Assembly: GCA_902775835.1 (NCBI GenBank)
Contig: CACYNZ010000193.1
Span: 1 to 7,247 of the forward strand
Length of the DNA: 7,247 nt
Direction: 5' to 3'
Source: an uncultured Eubacteriales bacterium
GTDB lineage: Bacteria > Bacillota_A > Clostridia > Christensenellales > Aristaeellaceae
The translations under genes and the position numbers were made by a program. Positions 1 through 6,706 of the stretch are shown piece by piece; position 1 is the first letter of the stretch, and each line of letters begins with the position of its first letter. Below the pieces are notes generated by a model. That model saw only the letters and a list, made by a program, of their open reading frames with translations, did no database searches and was not told the origin of the DNA.

Positions 1-176
1 ACAAGGAATCCCTGCCCGGAGAGGAACCGGGCAAAATCATCATACCGGTCGATGTACTCCACCATGCCATGCGTCAGCTGAACAACCGCCCTGACTTTTT
101 CCTCCTCCGGACACCATTCCTGCACATGCAGCTGATGCTTTCCGTCCGAGGACAGAAGTGTTCTGATCCGTTTCAT
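1..176 (-). CDS. alpha/beta hydrolase, lysophospholipase / monoacylglycerol lipase type (N-terminal part only)
   Basis: Only the first 58 codons are in the window; the gene runs off the left edge. The start is the ATG read leftward from 176. Residues 8-20 give the early beta-strand pair typical of this family (SSDGKHQLHVQEW). Residues 36-52 give the HGM oxyanion-hole motif followed by EYIDRYDDFARFL, a strong signature of the serine aminopeptidase S33 / lysophospholipase-like hydrolases of Bacillota. The nucleophile elbow (GxSxG) and the Asp and His of the triad would lie outside the window. Known members are cytoplasmic esterases or lipases of poorly defined substrate. The in-frame upstream stop is TAG at 228-230 and there is no other ATG between, so the start is well bounded. 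The best Shine-Dalgarno, AAGGAG (192-197 in plus coordinates), lies 15 nt from the ATG, which is long; a weaker GGAAA is closer. It is divergent from the sugar kinase to its right and has its own promoter. Family call is solid; substrate is unknown. Confidence 0.85.
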   Translation of the reverse strand, partial: MKRIRTLLSSDGKHQLHVQEWCPEEEKVRAVVQLTHGMVEYIDRYDDFARFLSGQGFL

Positions 177-256
177 ATGCTTTTTTCCGCGCTCCTTATG
201 ATTCCCGGCAGCAATGCCGGCGGGATTCTAAGCATCCCTCTGTATTCCGAAGGGAA

Positions 257-285
257 ATACTAGCATGGTTTCCCGCGCATGTCAA
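257..285 (-). promoter_or_regulatory. sigma-A-type promoter for the hydrolase
   Basis: On the minus strand there is a perfect TTGACA (-35, plus coordinates 280-285), a 17-bp spacer, and TAGTAT (-10, 257-262) preceded by TGC, an extended -10. Transcription would start near 250, giving a leader of about 74 nt. That leader contains a 6-bp hairpin (205-210 with 215-220, 4-nt loop) upstream of the ribosome binding site. The promoter is seen directly; its use is inferred. Confidence 0.7.
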
Positions 286-296
286 AGCGTTTTCCA

Positions 297-325
297 TTGA
301 CCGGAGTCCCCGGAATCTATACAAT
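297..325 (+). promoter_or_regulatory. sigma-A-type promoter for the sugar kinase
   Basis: TTGACC (-35, 297-302), a 17-bp spacer and TACAAT (-10, 320-325) match the consensus closely. The predicted start of transcription is near 332, about 23 nt before the ATG at 355. This rules against the in-frame ATG at 328, which would lie upstream of the transcript start. The -35 box lies only 11 bp from the -35 of the divergent hydrolase promoter, so one regulator bound between them could affect both genes. I see no clear operator. Confidence 0.7.
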
Positions 326-354
326 ATATGCATCAAGCATCCGGGAGGTGCATT

Positions 355-1443
355 ATGCTTCATCAGAATCCTCTGCAGTCTGAACTGGATACCAGCACCC
401 GCTTCATTACCGCCGGAGAAATCATGCTCCGTCTGACCCCGCCAAACTATGAGAAAATCCGCATGACCACATCTTTCGAGGCCAGCTACGGCGGCAGTGA
501 GGCCAATATCGCCCTGGCACTGGCCAATCTTGGGATCGATTCCACCTTTTTCTCCGTGGTGCCGAACAACGCTCTGGGAAAAAGTGCCGTGCGCTGGCTG
601 CGTTCCAATGATGTGCACTGCACGCCGGTGATTCTGACCTCGCCCGAGCAGACCCCGACCCACAGGCTGGGAAGCTATTATCTGGAAACCGGCTACGGCA
701 TCCGCGCCAGTCAGGTCATCTATGACCGGAAGCATTCCGCCATCTCCGAATTTGATTTTTCCCAGGTGGACCTGGAAAACCTGCTTGCCGACTTTGACTG
801 GCTGCACCTGAGCGGCATAACGCCCGCGCTCTCGCCCAACTGTGCCGGTCTGATCCTTGACATGCTGCGCATTGCCCATGAGAAGGGGCTGACCGTGTCC
901 TTTGACGGCAACTTCCGTTCCTCTCTCTGGACCTGGGAACAGGCCCGGGATTTCTGCACCCAGTGCCTGCCCTATGTCAATGTCCTTTTCGGCATTGAAC
1001 CGTATCATCTCTGGAAGGATGACAGCAATCACAGTCTGGGCGACTGGAAGGACGGGATTCCGCTCCAGCCGTCCTACGAACAGCAGGACGAAATCTTCCA
1101 GCATTTTCTGGAAAAATACCCGAATCTGTCATGCATCGCGCGGCATGTCCGCTATGCCCACTCCGGTTCTGAAAACAGCCTGAAGGCCTTCATGTACTAT
1201 GAAGGGCACACCTTCGAAAGCCGGCTGTATACCTTTACCATCCTGGACCGTGTCGGCGGCGGGGACGCCTTTGCATCCGGCCTCATCTATGCCATGATGA
1301 AGCACTACAAGCCCATGGACATGCTGAACTTCGCCGTGGCCTCCAGTGCGCTCAAGCACACTATTCATGGCGACGCCAATATTACCGACAACGCGGAGAG
1401 CATCCGCAATCTCATGAACATGTCCTATGACATCCGCAGATAA
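355..1443 (+). CDS. kdgK: PfkB-family sugar kinase, probably 2-dehydro-3-deoxygluconokinase (KDG kinase)
   Basis: A 362-residue ribokinase/PfkB-fold kinase. Members of this subgroup phosphorylate 2-keto-3-deoxygluconate with ATP in the cytoplasm, feeding KDPG to its aldolase in hexuronate and pectin breakdown. Visible landmarks are the N-terminal strand ending GEIMLRL (21-27), the substrate-binding GGSEAN (46-51), a DGNFR segment mid-protein, and the C-terminal DRVGGGDAFASG block, whose Asp304 is the expected catalytic base beside the GGG anion hole. SALKHTIHGD follows, as in Bacillota KDG kinases. The start at 355 is chosen because GGGAGG (343-348) sits 6 nt upstream and the promoter ends at 325; an in-frame ATG at 328 would overlap the promoter. 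Even so, the protein carries about 15 residues before the usual first strand. No KDG aldolase, uronate isomerase or transporter lies nearby, so the substrate rests on similarity alone; another keto-sugar acid or a fructose-type substrate remains possible. Transcription ends at the hairpin overlapping the stop codon. Confidence 0.85.
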   Translation: MLHQNPLQSELDTSTRFITAGEIMLRLTPPNYEKIRMTTSFEASYGGSEANIALALANLGIDSTFFSVVPNNALGKSAVRWLRSNDVHCTPVILTSPEQTPTHRLGSYYLETGYGIRASQVIYDRKHSAISEFDFSQVDLENLLADFDWLHLSGITPALSPNCAGLILDMLRIAHEKGLTVSFDGNFRSSLWTWEQARDFCTQCLPYVNVLFGIEPYHLWKDDSNHSLGDWKDGIPLQPSYEQQDEIFQHFLEKYPNLSCIARHVRYAHSGSENSLKAFMYYEGHTFESRLYTFTILDRVGGGDAFASGLIYAMMKHYKPMDMLNFAVASSALKHTIHGDANITDNAESIRNLMNMSYDIRR

Positions 1444-1476
1444 CGCAAAAAGAACCCGTTCGGGTTCTTTTTGCGT
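1443..1476. terminator. bidirectional intrinsic terminator between convergent genes
   Basis: A perfect 15-bp stem (1443-1457 with 1462-1476) closes a 4-nt loop. Each arm carries a five-A or five-T run, so both strands read as a GC stem tip followed by a U-rich tract. It begins at the last base of the kinase stop codon and lies 12 nt past the stop of the opposing beta-CASP nuclease gene, so it can end transcripts from both sides. Confidence 0.9.
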
Positions 1477-1488
1477 TCCGGGTTTTCC

Positions 1489-4005
1489 TCACTCCGCTAT
1501 GACGCAGGCAATCCCCGTGTTTTCCAGGATTTCTTCCGCCAGCGCAGCTTCCTTTTCCTGGTCCCTGTCTGCCAGCCGGATCTGCACCTGACCGGCAAGC
1601 GGCATATAGGAGGGACCCTTTTTCAGTGCAAGCCCTGCCTTCTGCACCGCTGAAGCGGCATAGGCCAGCACCAGATTCTGCATCACGGTTTTCCCGATCT
1701 TCATCCGCCATCCGACATGCTCCGCCATGTCCCCGATGCAGGCGGCATGGCGTCTGCCGATCTGCGGGGAGATAAAGCCAAGCTCAATATATTTGCCTTC
1801 CACATCCGTCCGGATGCTCATTTTCTGCAGCGGGACATCCGCCGCTGCACAGACGGACCGGATATACTGAAACGCCTGGTTCTGCTCCATGGGTCCGCTG
1901 CTTTTCCCGGCCGAGAAAGAAGCCTGCCGGTTTTCGTTTTCCGGGGAAACCGTTTCCAGCTGTAGCGCCCAGCCGGTCCTTGTCTGAAAAGCATCCATCG
2001 CTGCCGGATCCCCCGGTTCGCTTCCCTGAACCTGGATCCTGTACGTCTTCCGGTCCTCGTAATAGGAATACTTCCGGAGCCGGTTTCCGAAGGCTTCGCT
2101 CAGCAGCTGCTGCATGGCTGCATGATTGACACGCGGACTGATGACAACATTCCAGCCCGTTTCCTCAAGGAATGCATCCGCCGCTGTCTGAAACGCATTT
2201 TCCGGAACCGCGTCCGGGAACGCAAAACTGAGCTGGATTTCCTTGCTTTCGGCATACAGTCCCGCCTTTGCAAACGCAAAGGCCTCAAAGCGCATCTGCA
2301 CCAGATCCTGGATCTCCTGCTGATTCAGTTCATGGGGTGCCTCTGCCTTTTCCGCTTCTTCCTGCTTCACCGGACGGAACAGAAACAGGCGGAATGGATT
2401 CACTTCAAAGTATGGAGATTCCTCAAGCATGCTCTGCCATGAACGGATATCCTCATCCGCGGATACGGCGGTTCCCGTCCAGATCGCCGAGAGCTGGATG
2501 GCTGTCCATTCGCGTTCCGGGTATTTTTCCCGCACAAACGCCCACAGCCGTTTTTCACCTTCACGCTCAGGCAGCCCCGTCTCCCCCATGGTATGCGGCC
2601 AGGCCAATTCGCGCTGTTTCCTGGGCACTCCGCAATGCACCTCAATGACTTCACCGCACCTGGGCACATACAGCCCGCGCAGATAGGGTATGTCAATCCG
2701 TGCAGCCAGCATGTTCATGACGTCCGGGTCACCGTGCACCAGAAACAGATGCTTTGGGCTCAGGGCACTCATCAGGCTCAGAATCTCGCTCTGGTCACCG
2801 TGCGCTGAAAGCCCGACCCGCTCCACCCTGGCACGCACCGGCACGGAATGGCCGTTCAGGGAAACGGAGGGCGGCGTATCGCTGTCAGCAGCCGTACTCT
2901 CCTGCGAAGAGTCCATCAGGCTCAGCAGCCGGCGTCCCGGCGCTTCCTCATCCTGATATCCCGTGATCACGATCATGCCGTCCCGCATGGAAGCGATCTT
3001 TTCCGCGTACAGTACGCTCGGCCCTCCGCTGAGCATGCCCGAGCTCGCCACGAACACGGCCGGCCCCGGCTTGTCCAGCAGTGCCCTCCGGTCTTCCATG
3101 GGCTGCACCGGCCGGATTTCATCGCTGTAAAACGGTTCCTGACCTTTCAGTATGGAACGTCCCAGCTTTCCGCGAAGATAGGTGGGGTGCAGGCGGTACA
3201 CCCTGCAGATTTCCCGCACCATGCCGTCCACATACACGGGGACTTTGGGAATGAGGCCATTGCGTATGCCGCTTTTCAGAAGCAGCAGAACCTCCTGGGC
3301 ACGCCCAAGTGCAAAGCTTGGAATCAGTACCTTTCTTCCGTCCTTTACCGCCTGTCCCACCAGCTCCACAAGCCGCCGCTCCTCCACCTGGCGATTGGCA
3401 TGCAGCTGATCTCCGTAGGTGGACTCGGTAATAACGATATCCGGTCTCAGTTTCGGAATCCGGACGCCTTCAATGGTCTGCTGGGCAAAGGAGGCAAAGT
3501 CTCCGGAATAGAAAAGCGAGCCTTCCGGTGTCTGAAGATACAGGCAGGCCGCTCCTGCAATATGGCCTGCCGGATAAAAGGCCGCCCGGATGCCCGGTAG
3601 AATCTCACGCTCCGCCTGATAATGCAGCGGCACAATCCGGTCCATCATGGCGGACACCTCGGCCTGACCGTAAATCGGTATCTCCTCTTCCCGCATGCTC
3701 ATGATCTTCAGGGAATCCAGGAGCAGCACCCGCGTCAGGTCCATGGTCATGGGCGTCATATAGATGCGCGCCTCAGGATACGCACCGGAGATGATGGGCA
3801 GTGTCCCGATGTGGTCCATATGAGCATGACTGATCAGAATCGCATCCACGCCGCCCATGTTCTGGATCATCCGAAAATCCGGAATCGGATCCCGGTCGGC
3901 TGCCTGACGCACGCCCGCGTCAAGAAGTATGCCTGCATTCCCGGTCCTCAGATATATGCAGCTGCCGCCAACTTCCATGGCACCGCCCGCAAACCCCAGT
4001 TTCAT
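1489..4005 (-). CDS. MBL-fold beta-CASP RNA-processing nuclease with repeated C-terminal extension
   Basis: An 838-residue cytoplasmic protein of the metallo-beta-lactamase/beta-CASP family (relatives of CPSF-73 and RNase J that cut RNA with two zinc ions). MBL motifs: HAHMDH at 60-65, His148 (AGHIAG), Asp169 (SGDF). Beta-CASP motifs: Glu194 (ITESTYGD), GRAQE (234-238), SSGMLSGG (321-328), and the RMMBL zinc ligands His402 (LSAHGD) and His424 (LVHGD). All catalytic residues are present, so it should be active. A Ser/Thr/Asp-rich insertion sits near 367-380. The usual bacterial proteins of this type end near residue 460-540; here about 370 more residues follow, in which I see four related strand-helix-strand units (see findings). 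The ATG at 4005 is preferred because AGAGGGA lies about 8 nt upstream and MKLGFAGGA.EVGGS is the usual family N-terminus; a GTG at 4068 is in frame but lacks a good ribosome binding site. Monocistronic, with its own promoter and terminator. RNA substrate unknown. Confidence 0.9.
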   Translation of the reverse strand: MKLGFAGGAMEVGGSCIYLRTGNAGILLDAGVRQAADRDPIPDFRMIQNMGGVDAILISHAHMDHIGTLPIISGAYPEARIYMTPMTMDLTRVLLLDSLKIMSMREEEIPIYGQAEVSAMMDRIVPLHYQAEREILPGIRAAFYPAGHIAGAACLYLQTPEGSLFYSGDFASFAQQTIEGVRIPKLRPDIVITESTYGDQLHANRQVEERRLVELVGQAVKDGRKVLIPSFALGRAQEVLLLLKSGIRNGLIPKVPVYVDGMVREICRVYRLHPTYLRGKLGRSILKGQEPFYSDEIRPVQPMEDRRALLDKPGPAVFVASSGMLSGGPSVLYAEKIASMRDGMIVITGYQDEEAPGRRLLSLMDSSQESTAADSDTPPSVSLNGHSVPVRARVERVGLSAHGDQSEILSLMSALSPKHLFLVHGDPDVMNMLAARIDIPYLRGLYVPRCGEVIEVHCGVPRKQRELAWPHTMGETGLPEREGEKRLWAFVREKYPEREWTAIQLSAIWTGTAVSADEDIRSWQSMLEESPYFEVNPFRLFLFRPVKQEEAEKAEAPHELNQQEIQDLVQMRFEAFAFAKAGLYAESKEIQLSFAFPDAVPENAFQTAADAFLEETGWNVVISPRVNHAAMQQLLSEAFGNRLRKYSYYEDRKTYRIQVQGSEPGDPAAMDAFQTRTGWALQLETVSPENENRQASFSAGKSSGPMEQNQAFQYIRSVCAAADVPLQKMSIRTDVEGKYIELGFISPQIGRRHAACIGDMAEHVGWRMKIGKTVMQNLVLAYAASAVQKAGLALKKGPSYMPLAGQVQIRLADRDQEKEAALAEEILENTGIACVIAE

Positions 4006-4091
4006 ACCGCTTTCCCTCTTTATCCGCCCAGAATTGAAAACTGCGCAGAACATCGGATGCCGCTTCACAGCAGCACACTGCCCTGCACCTT

Positions 4092-4121
4092 ATCATAGCA
4101 CGAACGCCTCATGTCTGTCAT
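4092..4121 (-). promoter_or_regulatory. promoter for the beta-CASP nuclease gene
   Basis: On the minus strand: ATGACA (-35, 4116-4121), an 18-bp spacer, and TATGAT (-10, 4092-4097) with TGC immediately before it, an extended -10. The start of transcription would be near 4085, leaving about 80 nt of leader before the ATG at 4005. This is one half of a divergent promoter pair with the one at 4191-4219. Confidence 0.65.
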
Positions 4122-4190
4122 GTTTTACAGGATTCCCACCGGGATATGGAAGTAGATGAAGTCTTCCTTCCCGCCGCTTTCTGAAAATTC

Positions 4191-4219
4191 ATGACAATCC
4201 AAGCCGTTGCGTGTATAAT
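4191..4219 (+). promoter_or_regulatory. promoter for the peptidase S51 - rRNA methyltransferase pair
   Basis: ATGACA (-35, 4191-4196), exactly 17 bp, then a perfect TATAAT (-10, 4214-4219). Predicted start near 4226, giving a leader of about 24 nt with GGAGG (4240-4244) 5 nt before the ATG. About 70 bp separate this -35 from that of the divergent nuclease promoter. I see no distinct operator between them. Confidence 0.75.
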
Positions 4220-4249
4220 GCCTGAAGGAATACCTGTACGGAGGCTGCC

Positions 4250-5032
4250 ATGAACCTGTTTCTCACCAGTTCCCCCTGTCTTCCGCCGGACAGCAGCCGC
4301 CTTCCTTTCCGGCTGAACCCGGCCAACGGCTTCTGTGATCATCTCAGGCAGTGTCTTACGGCCTGTGGGCCGCTGCTGCTCATCTCCGCCGCGCCGGACA
4401 GACACCCTTTCAATGACCGTATGCTCCGGGACTTTTCCCTGGTATTGTCCGAAGAGGGCCTGTGCTCGGAAGCGGCCTGGATCCTGGACAGTCGGAATAT
4501 AGTGCGGATGCATGAATATCTCGCCGCCGCGTCCCTTGTTCTTCTCTGCGGCGGGCATGTGCCCACCCAGCAGCGTTTTCTGGAGCAGGTCGGACTTCGC
4601 GCGGCACTTGCAGACTATGACGGTGTGATCATGGGCATTTCCGCCGGCTCCATGAACGCAGCTGATCTTGTGTATGCTCAGCCTGAGCTTCCCGGTGAAG
4701 CACTCTGTGATGACGCCAGCCGCTTTCTAGCCGGTCTGGCACTGACAAAGATCAGTATTCTTCCCCATCTGCAGGAGACGCGGCACATCGAACTGGACGG
4801 CCTGCGGCTGTACGAGGATGTCACCTTCCGCGACAGTTTCCATAAGCCGTTTTTTGCGTTTCCGGACGGATCCTATATCTGGCAGTGCGGCAGCCGGATC
4901 ACGGCTTTTGGTGAAATGTACAGAATATACATGGGAAAGATGGATCCCATATGCAGGAATAACGAACATCTGGAACTTGGAGGCCTGAACGATGACGCTT
5001 GCGAAGAATTCTCTGGTCACCCTGACCTGTGA
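4250..5032 (+). CDS. peptidase S51 (dipeptidase E-like) family protein
   Basis: A 260-residue cytoplasmic protein of family S51, which includes PepE (cleaves N-terminal Asp dipeptides) and cyanophycinase. Evidence: the strand PLLLISAAPD (41-50), the oxyanion-region LLCGGHVPTQQRFL (98-111, the counterpart of GGNTxxLL), the nucleophile elbow MGISAGSMN (128-136) with Ser131 as nucleophile, and ILPHL (170-174) with His173 as the likely general base. In many S51 relatives the position after the GG is Asn; here it is His. The length exceeds E. coli PepE (229 residues), mainly at the C-terminus. The start is fixed by GGAGG 5 nt upstream and by the promoter. The last 41 nt overlap the next gene, whose ribosome binding site lies inside this gene, suggesting translational coupling. 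Substrate unknown: Asp-X dipeptides or other acyl-amino substrates are possible. Not enough features to call cyanophycinase. Confidence 0.85.
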   Translation: MNLFLTSSPCLPPDSSRLPFRLNPANGFCDHLRQCLTACGPLLLISAAPDRHPFNDRMLRDFSLVLSEEGLCSEAAWILDSRNIVRMHEYLAAASLVLLCGGHVPTQQRFLEQVGLRAALADYDGVIMGISAGSMNAADLVYAQPELPGEALCDDASRFLAGLALTKISILPHLQETRHIELDGLRLYEDVTFRDSFHKPFFAFPDGSYIWQCGSRITAFGEMYRIYMGKMDPICRNNEHLELGGLNDDACEEFSGHPDL

Positions 5033-6350
5033 ACGCCTTGGTGCTGACCTGGAAGGCGTATGCCGGCATGAGGGCATGGCCGTGTTTGTCCCCGGCATGC
5101 TGCCCGGTGAAACCGCGCAGGTCCGCATTGTCAAGGTTCAGCCGCGCTTCGCTTATGGGCGGATGGCTTCCCAGCCTGAGATTCCTTCTCCCCAGCGCCG
5201 GCAGCCGGACTGCCCGGCCTATCCGCGGTGCGGAGGATGCACCGGCAGGCACATGGCCTATGAAGCCACACTGGAAGCCAAGCGTCAGCATGTCGCGGAC
5301 TGTTTTGCCAGGATCGCGCATTTGCCGGTGGACGTGCCTCCGGTACTCGGCATGCAGAACCCGGACCACTATCGGAATAAAACCGCCCTTCCGCTGGGCG
5401 GAACCGCAGACAGACCTCAGACAGGCTTTTTTGCCCCGCGTTCCCATGCGCTCGTGCCGGTCGACGCCTGTCCCAACGCCTTGGATCCTTCCAATGCACT
5501 CTGCCGGATTGTGCTGGAATGGATGCGTGAGCATCATGTTTCCCCCTATGTCGAAGAAAACCATTCGGGCACGCTTCGCCACATTGTAATCCGTGTCAGC
5601 ACATCCGGGGAAGCCATGGTCACACTGGTTTCCCGGACTGCCAGGCTTCCCGGCACAGACGGGCTCTGGGACCGCCTGTGCCAGGCAGGCTGCGTGAGCC
5701 TTTGGCTGAACGTGAACCCGGATCGTACCAATGTTATATTCGGTAAAACCTTCCAACGGCTGAACGGCCAGGAAGTGCTCAGTGCTCAGCTCTGCGGCCT
5801 AACCTTCAGGCTGTCGCCCGCTTCCTTTTTCCAGGTGAATCCTGTCCAGACCGAACTGCTATACGGCACTGCGCTGGACTTCGCAGGACTGTCCGGAAAT
5901 GAGCATGTTTTTGATCTCTACTGCGGAGCCGGAACCATTTCCCTTATGCTTGCCCGGCACTGCAGACATGTCACAGGCATCGAGATCGTTCCGGAAGCGA
6001 TCGAGAACGCAAAGGAAAATGCCGTTCTCAATGATATTCATAACGCAGATTTCATTGCCGGGGCGGTGGAAAAAGAGCTTCCCCGGCTGGTCGCTGCAGG
6101 CCAGAAACCGGATGTCATTGTGGTTGACCCTCCCAGAAAAGGCCTTGATCCTTCCGTTGTCGAAGCAGTCGCACAAACCGGTGTAAACCATGTCGTATAT
6201 GTTAGCTGCAATGTTTCCACTCAGGCAAGGGATGCTGCTCTTTTCCACTCGCTGGGATATGACATTTCCGCCCTGCAGAGCGTTGACATGTTCTGCTGGA
6301 CAAGCGGGGTTGAAAATGTAATCCGCATGAGCAAAACTGCGGAGCTGTAA
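4992..6350 (+). CDS. rlmD: 23S rRNA (uracil-C5)-methyltransferase, RlmD/RlmCD type
   Basis: A 452-residue SAM-dependent enzyme that makes 5-methyluridine in 23S rRNA (U1939, and U747 as well in Gram-positive RlmCD). Domains in order: N-terminal TRAM RNA-binding domain (about 1-60); iron-sulfur cysteines Cys74, Cys80, Cys83 (CPAYPRCGGC) and Cys160; central domain; then the methyltransferase domain with SPASFFQVNP (275-284), the SAM loop DLYCGAGT (308-315), DPPRKGLD (379-386) and the catalytic Cys406 (YVSCN). Glu441 is the expected general base. The end of that motif reads DMFCWTSGVEN, whereas relatives usually have His two residues before the Glu (E. coli DMFPHTGHLE); Gly replaces it here. The start is set by GGAGG (4979-4983), 8 nt upstream, and an in-frame TGA at 4986-4988 that bars any longer form. 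Co-transcribed with the S51 gene. No good terminator directly follows the stop. Confidence 0.93.
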   Translation: MTLAKNSLVTLTCERLGADLEGVCRHEGMAVFVPGMLPGETAQVRIVKVQPRFAYGRMASQPEIPSPQRRQPDCPAYPRCGGCTGRHMAYEATLEAKRQHVADCFARIAHLPVDVPPVLGMQNPDHYRNKTALPLGGTADRPQTGFFAPRSHALVPVDACPNALDPSNALCRIVLEWMREHHVSPYVEENHSGTLRHIVIRVSTSGEAMVTLVSRTARLPGTDGLWDRLCQAGCVSLWLNVNPDRTNVIFGKTFQRLNGQEVLSAQLCGLTFRLSPASFFQVNPVQTELLYGTALDFAGLSGNEHVFDLYCGAGTISLMLARHCRHVTGIEIVPEAIENAKENAVLNDIHNADFIAGAVEKELPRLVAAGQKPDVIVVDPPRKGLDPSVVEAVAQTGVNHVVYVSCNVSTQARDAALFHSLGYDISALQSVDMFCWTSGVENVIRMSKTAEL

Positions 6351-6413
6351 GACTGTGCCGTAATCGGCGTCGATGCCGGTGGATCCTGCAGAATGAACGA
6401 TGCCGAAAAGTAG

Positions 6414-6473
6414 TGCTGTCTTGGGTTCCTGCTCTTTGTATTGTTCAGATCAAAGACAAAGCAGGAAACAGCA
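6414..6473. repeat. long interrupted inverted repeat downstream of rlmD
   Basis: Three successive stem segments nest: TGCTGT (6414-6419) with ACAGCA (6468-6473), TTCCTGC (6426-6432) with GCAGGAA (6461-6467), and TTTGT (6435-6439) with ACAAA (6456-6460). This gives 18 base pairs; all unpaired bases in the stem are on the 5' arm (6 nt and 2 nt). It could be a transcript 3'-end structure, an antisense-type RNA fold, or the relic of a mobile element. There is no U-tract, so it is not a standard terminator. Confidence 0.55.
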
Positions 6474-6529
6474 GTATTGGATTCCTGAAGCTTATTCATC
6501 TTTCAGTGCACCGGGAACAGGTAGTCAGC

Positions 6530-6559
6530 CTTCGGCAGATAGTATTTCATCTGCCGAAG
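6530..6559. repeat. perfect 11-bp inverted repeat, 8-nt loop
   Basis: CTTCGGCAGAT (6530-6540) pairs exactly with ATCTGCCGAAG (6549-6559). There is no T-run on either side. It may be an RNA hairpin protecting the rlmD transcript end or a protein-binding site. Function unknown. Confidence 0.6.
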
Positions 6560-6591
6560 CCCACCGTGTAAGCCAGGATTTCTCTATCTGA

Positions 6592-6616
6592 TGGAACCAT
6601 CGGGAAACCGGTTCCA
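6592..6616. repeat. operator-like inverted repeat TGGAACC-N11-GGTTCCA
   Basis: Two 7-bp half-sites (6592-6598 and 6610-6616) have centres 18 bp apart, and an 8-bp palindrome, AACCGGTT (6606-6613), overlaps the right half. The geometry suits a dimeric repressor, but it lies about 58 bp upstream of the nearest good -35 box. Unassigned. Confidence 0.3.
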
Positions 6617-6673
6617 AACCGACTTACTTGATCATGCAGCCGGGCAGAGGTATAGCTTGTTAGTATAAAAGGG

Positions 6674-6702
6674 TACACATTTTTCAGCATCCGGGATACA
6701 AT
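6674..6702 (+). promoter_or_regulatory. promoter for the structured RNA at 6707
   Basis: TACACA (-35, 6674-6679, four of six consensus bases), a 17-bp spacer, then TACAAT (-10, 6697-6702). The expected start of transcription is at 6707-6709, which coincides with the first base pairs of the long hairpin. That coincidence supports both calls. Confidence 0.5.
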
Positions 6703-6706
6703 ACTT

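Larger units (their letters stand above)
6351..6690. other. 340-nt region with no convincing gene, rich in inverted repeats
   Basis: No reading frame here combines a ribosome binding site, reasonable length and recognisable protein. A 47-codon minus frame (6690-6547) and a 25-codon plus frame (6591-6668) exist without ribosome binding sites. The stretch holds three inverted repeats, listed separately. None has a following T-run, so the end of the rlmD transcript is unclear. Confidence 0.6.

Noticed and set aside
4006..4068. An upstream GTG start (4068) for the beta-CASP nuclease.
   Set aside because: Weak ribosome binding signals, and the extra residues precede the usual family N-terminus; the ATG at 4005 has a better site.
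6591..6668. A 25-codon plus-strand frame starting MEPSGNRF.
   Set aside because: No ribosome binding site or promoter in place, very short, and it lies across the operator-like repeat.
6547..6690. A 47-codon minus-strand frame starting MLKNVYPF.
   Set aside because: No ribosome binding site, it overlaps the plus-strand promoter, and no family resemblance is visible.
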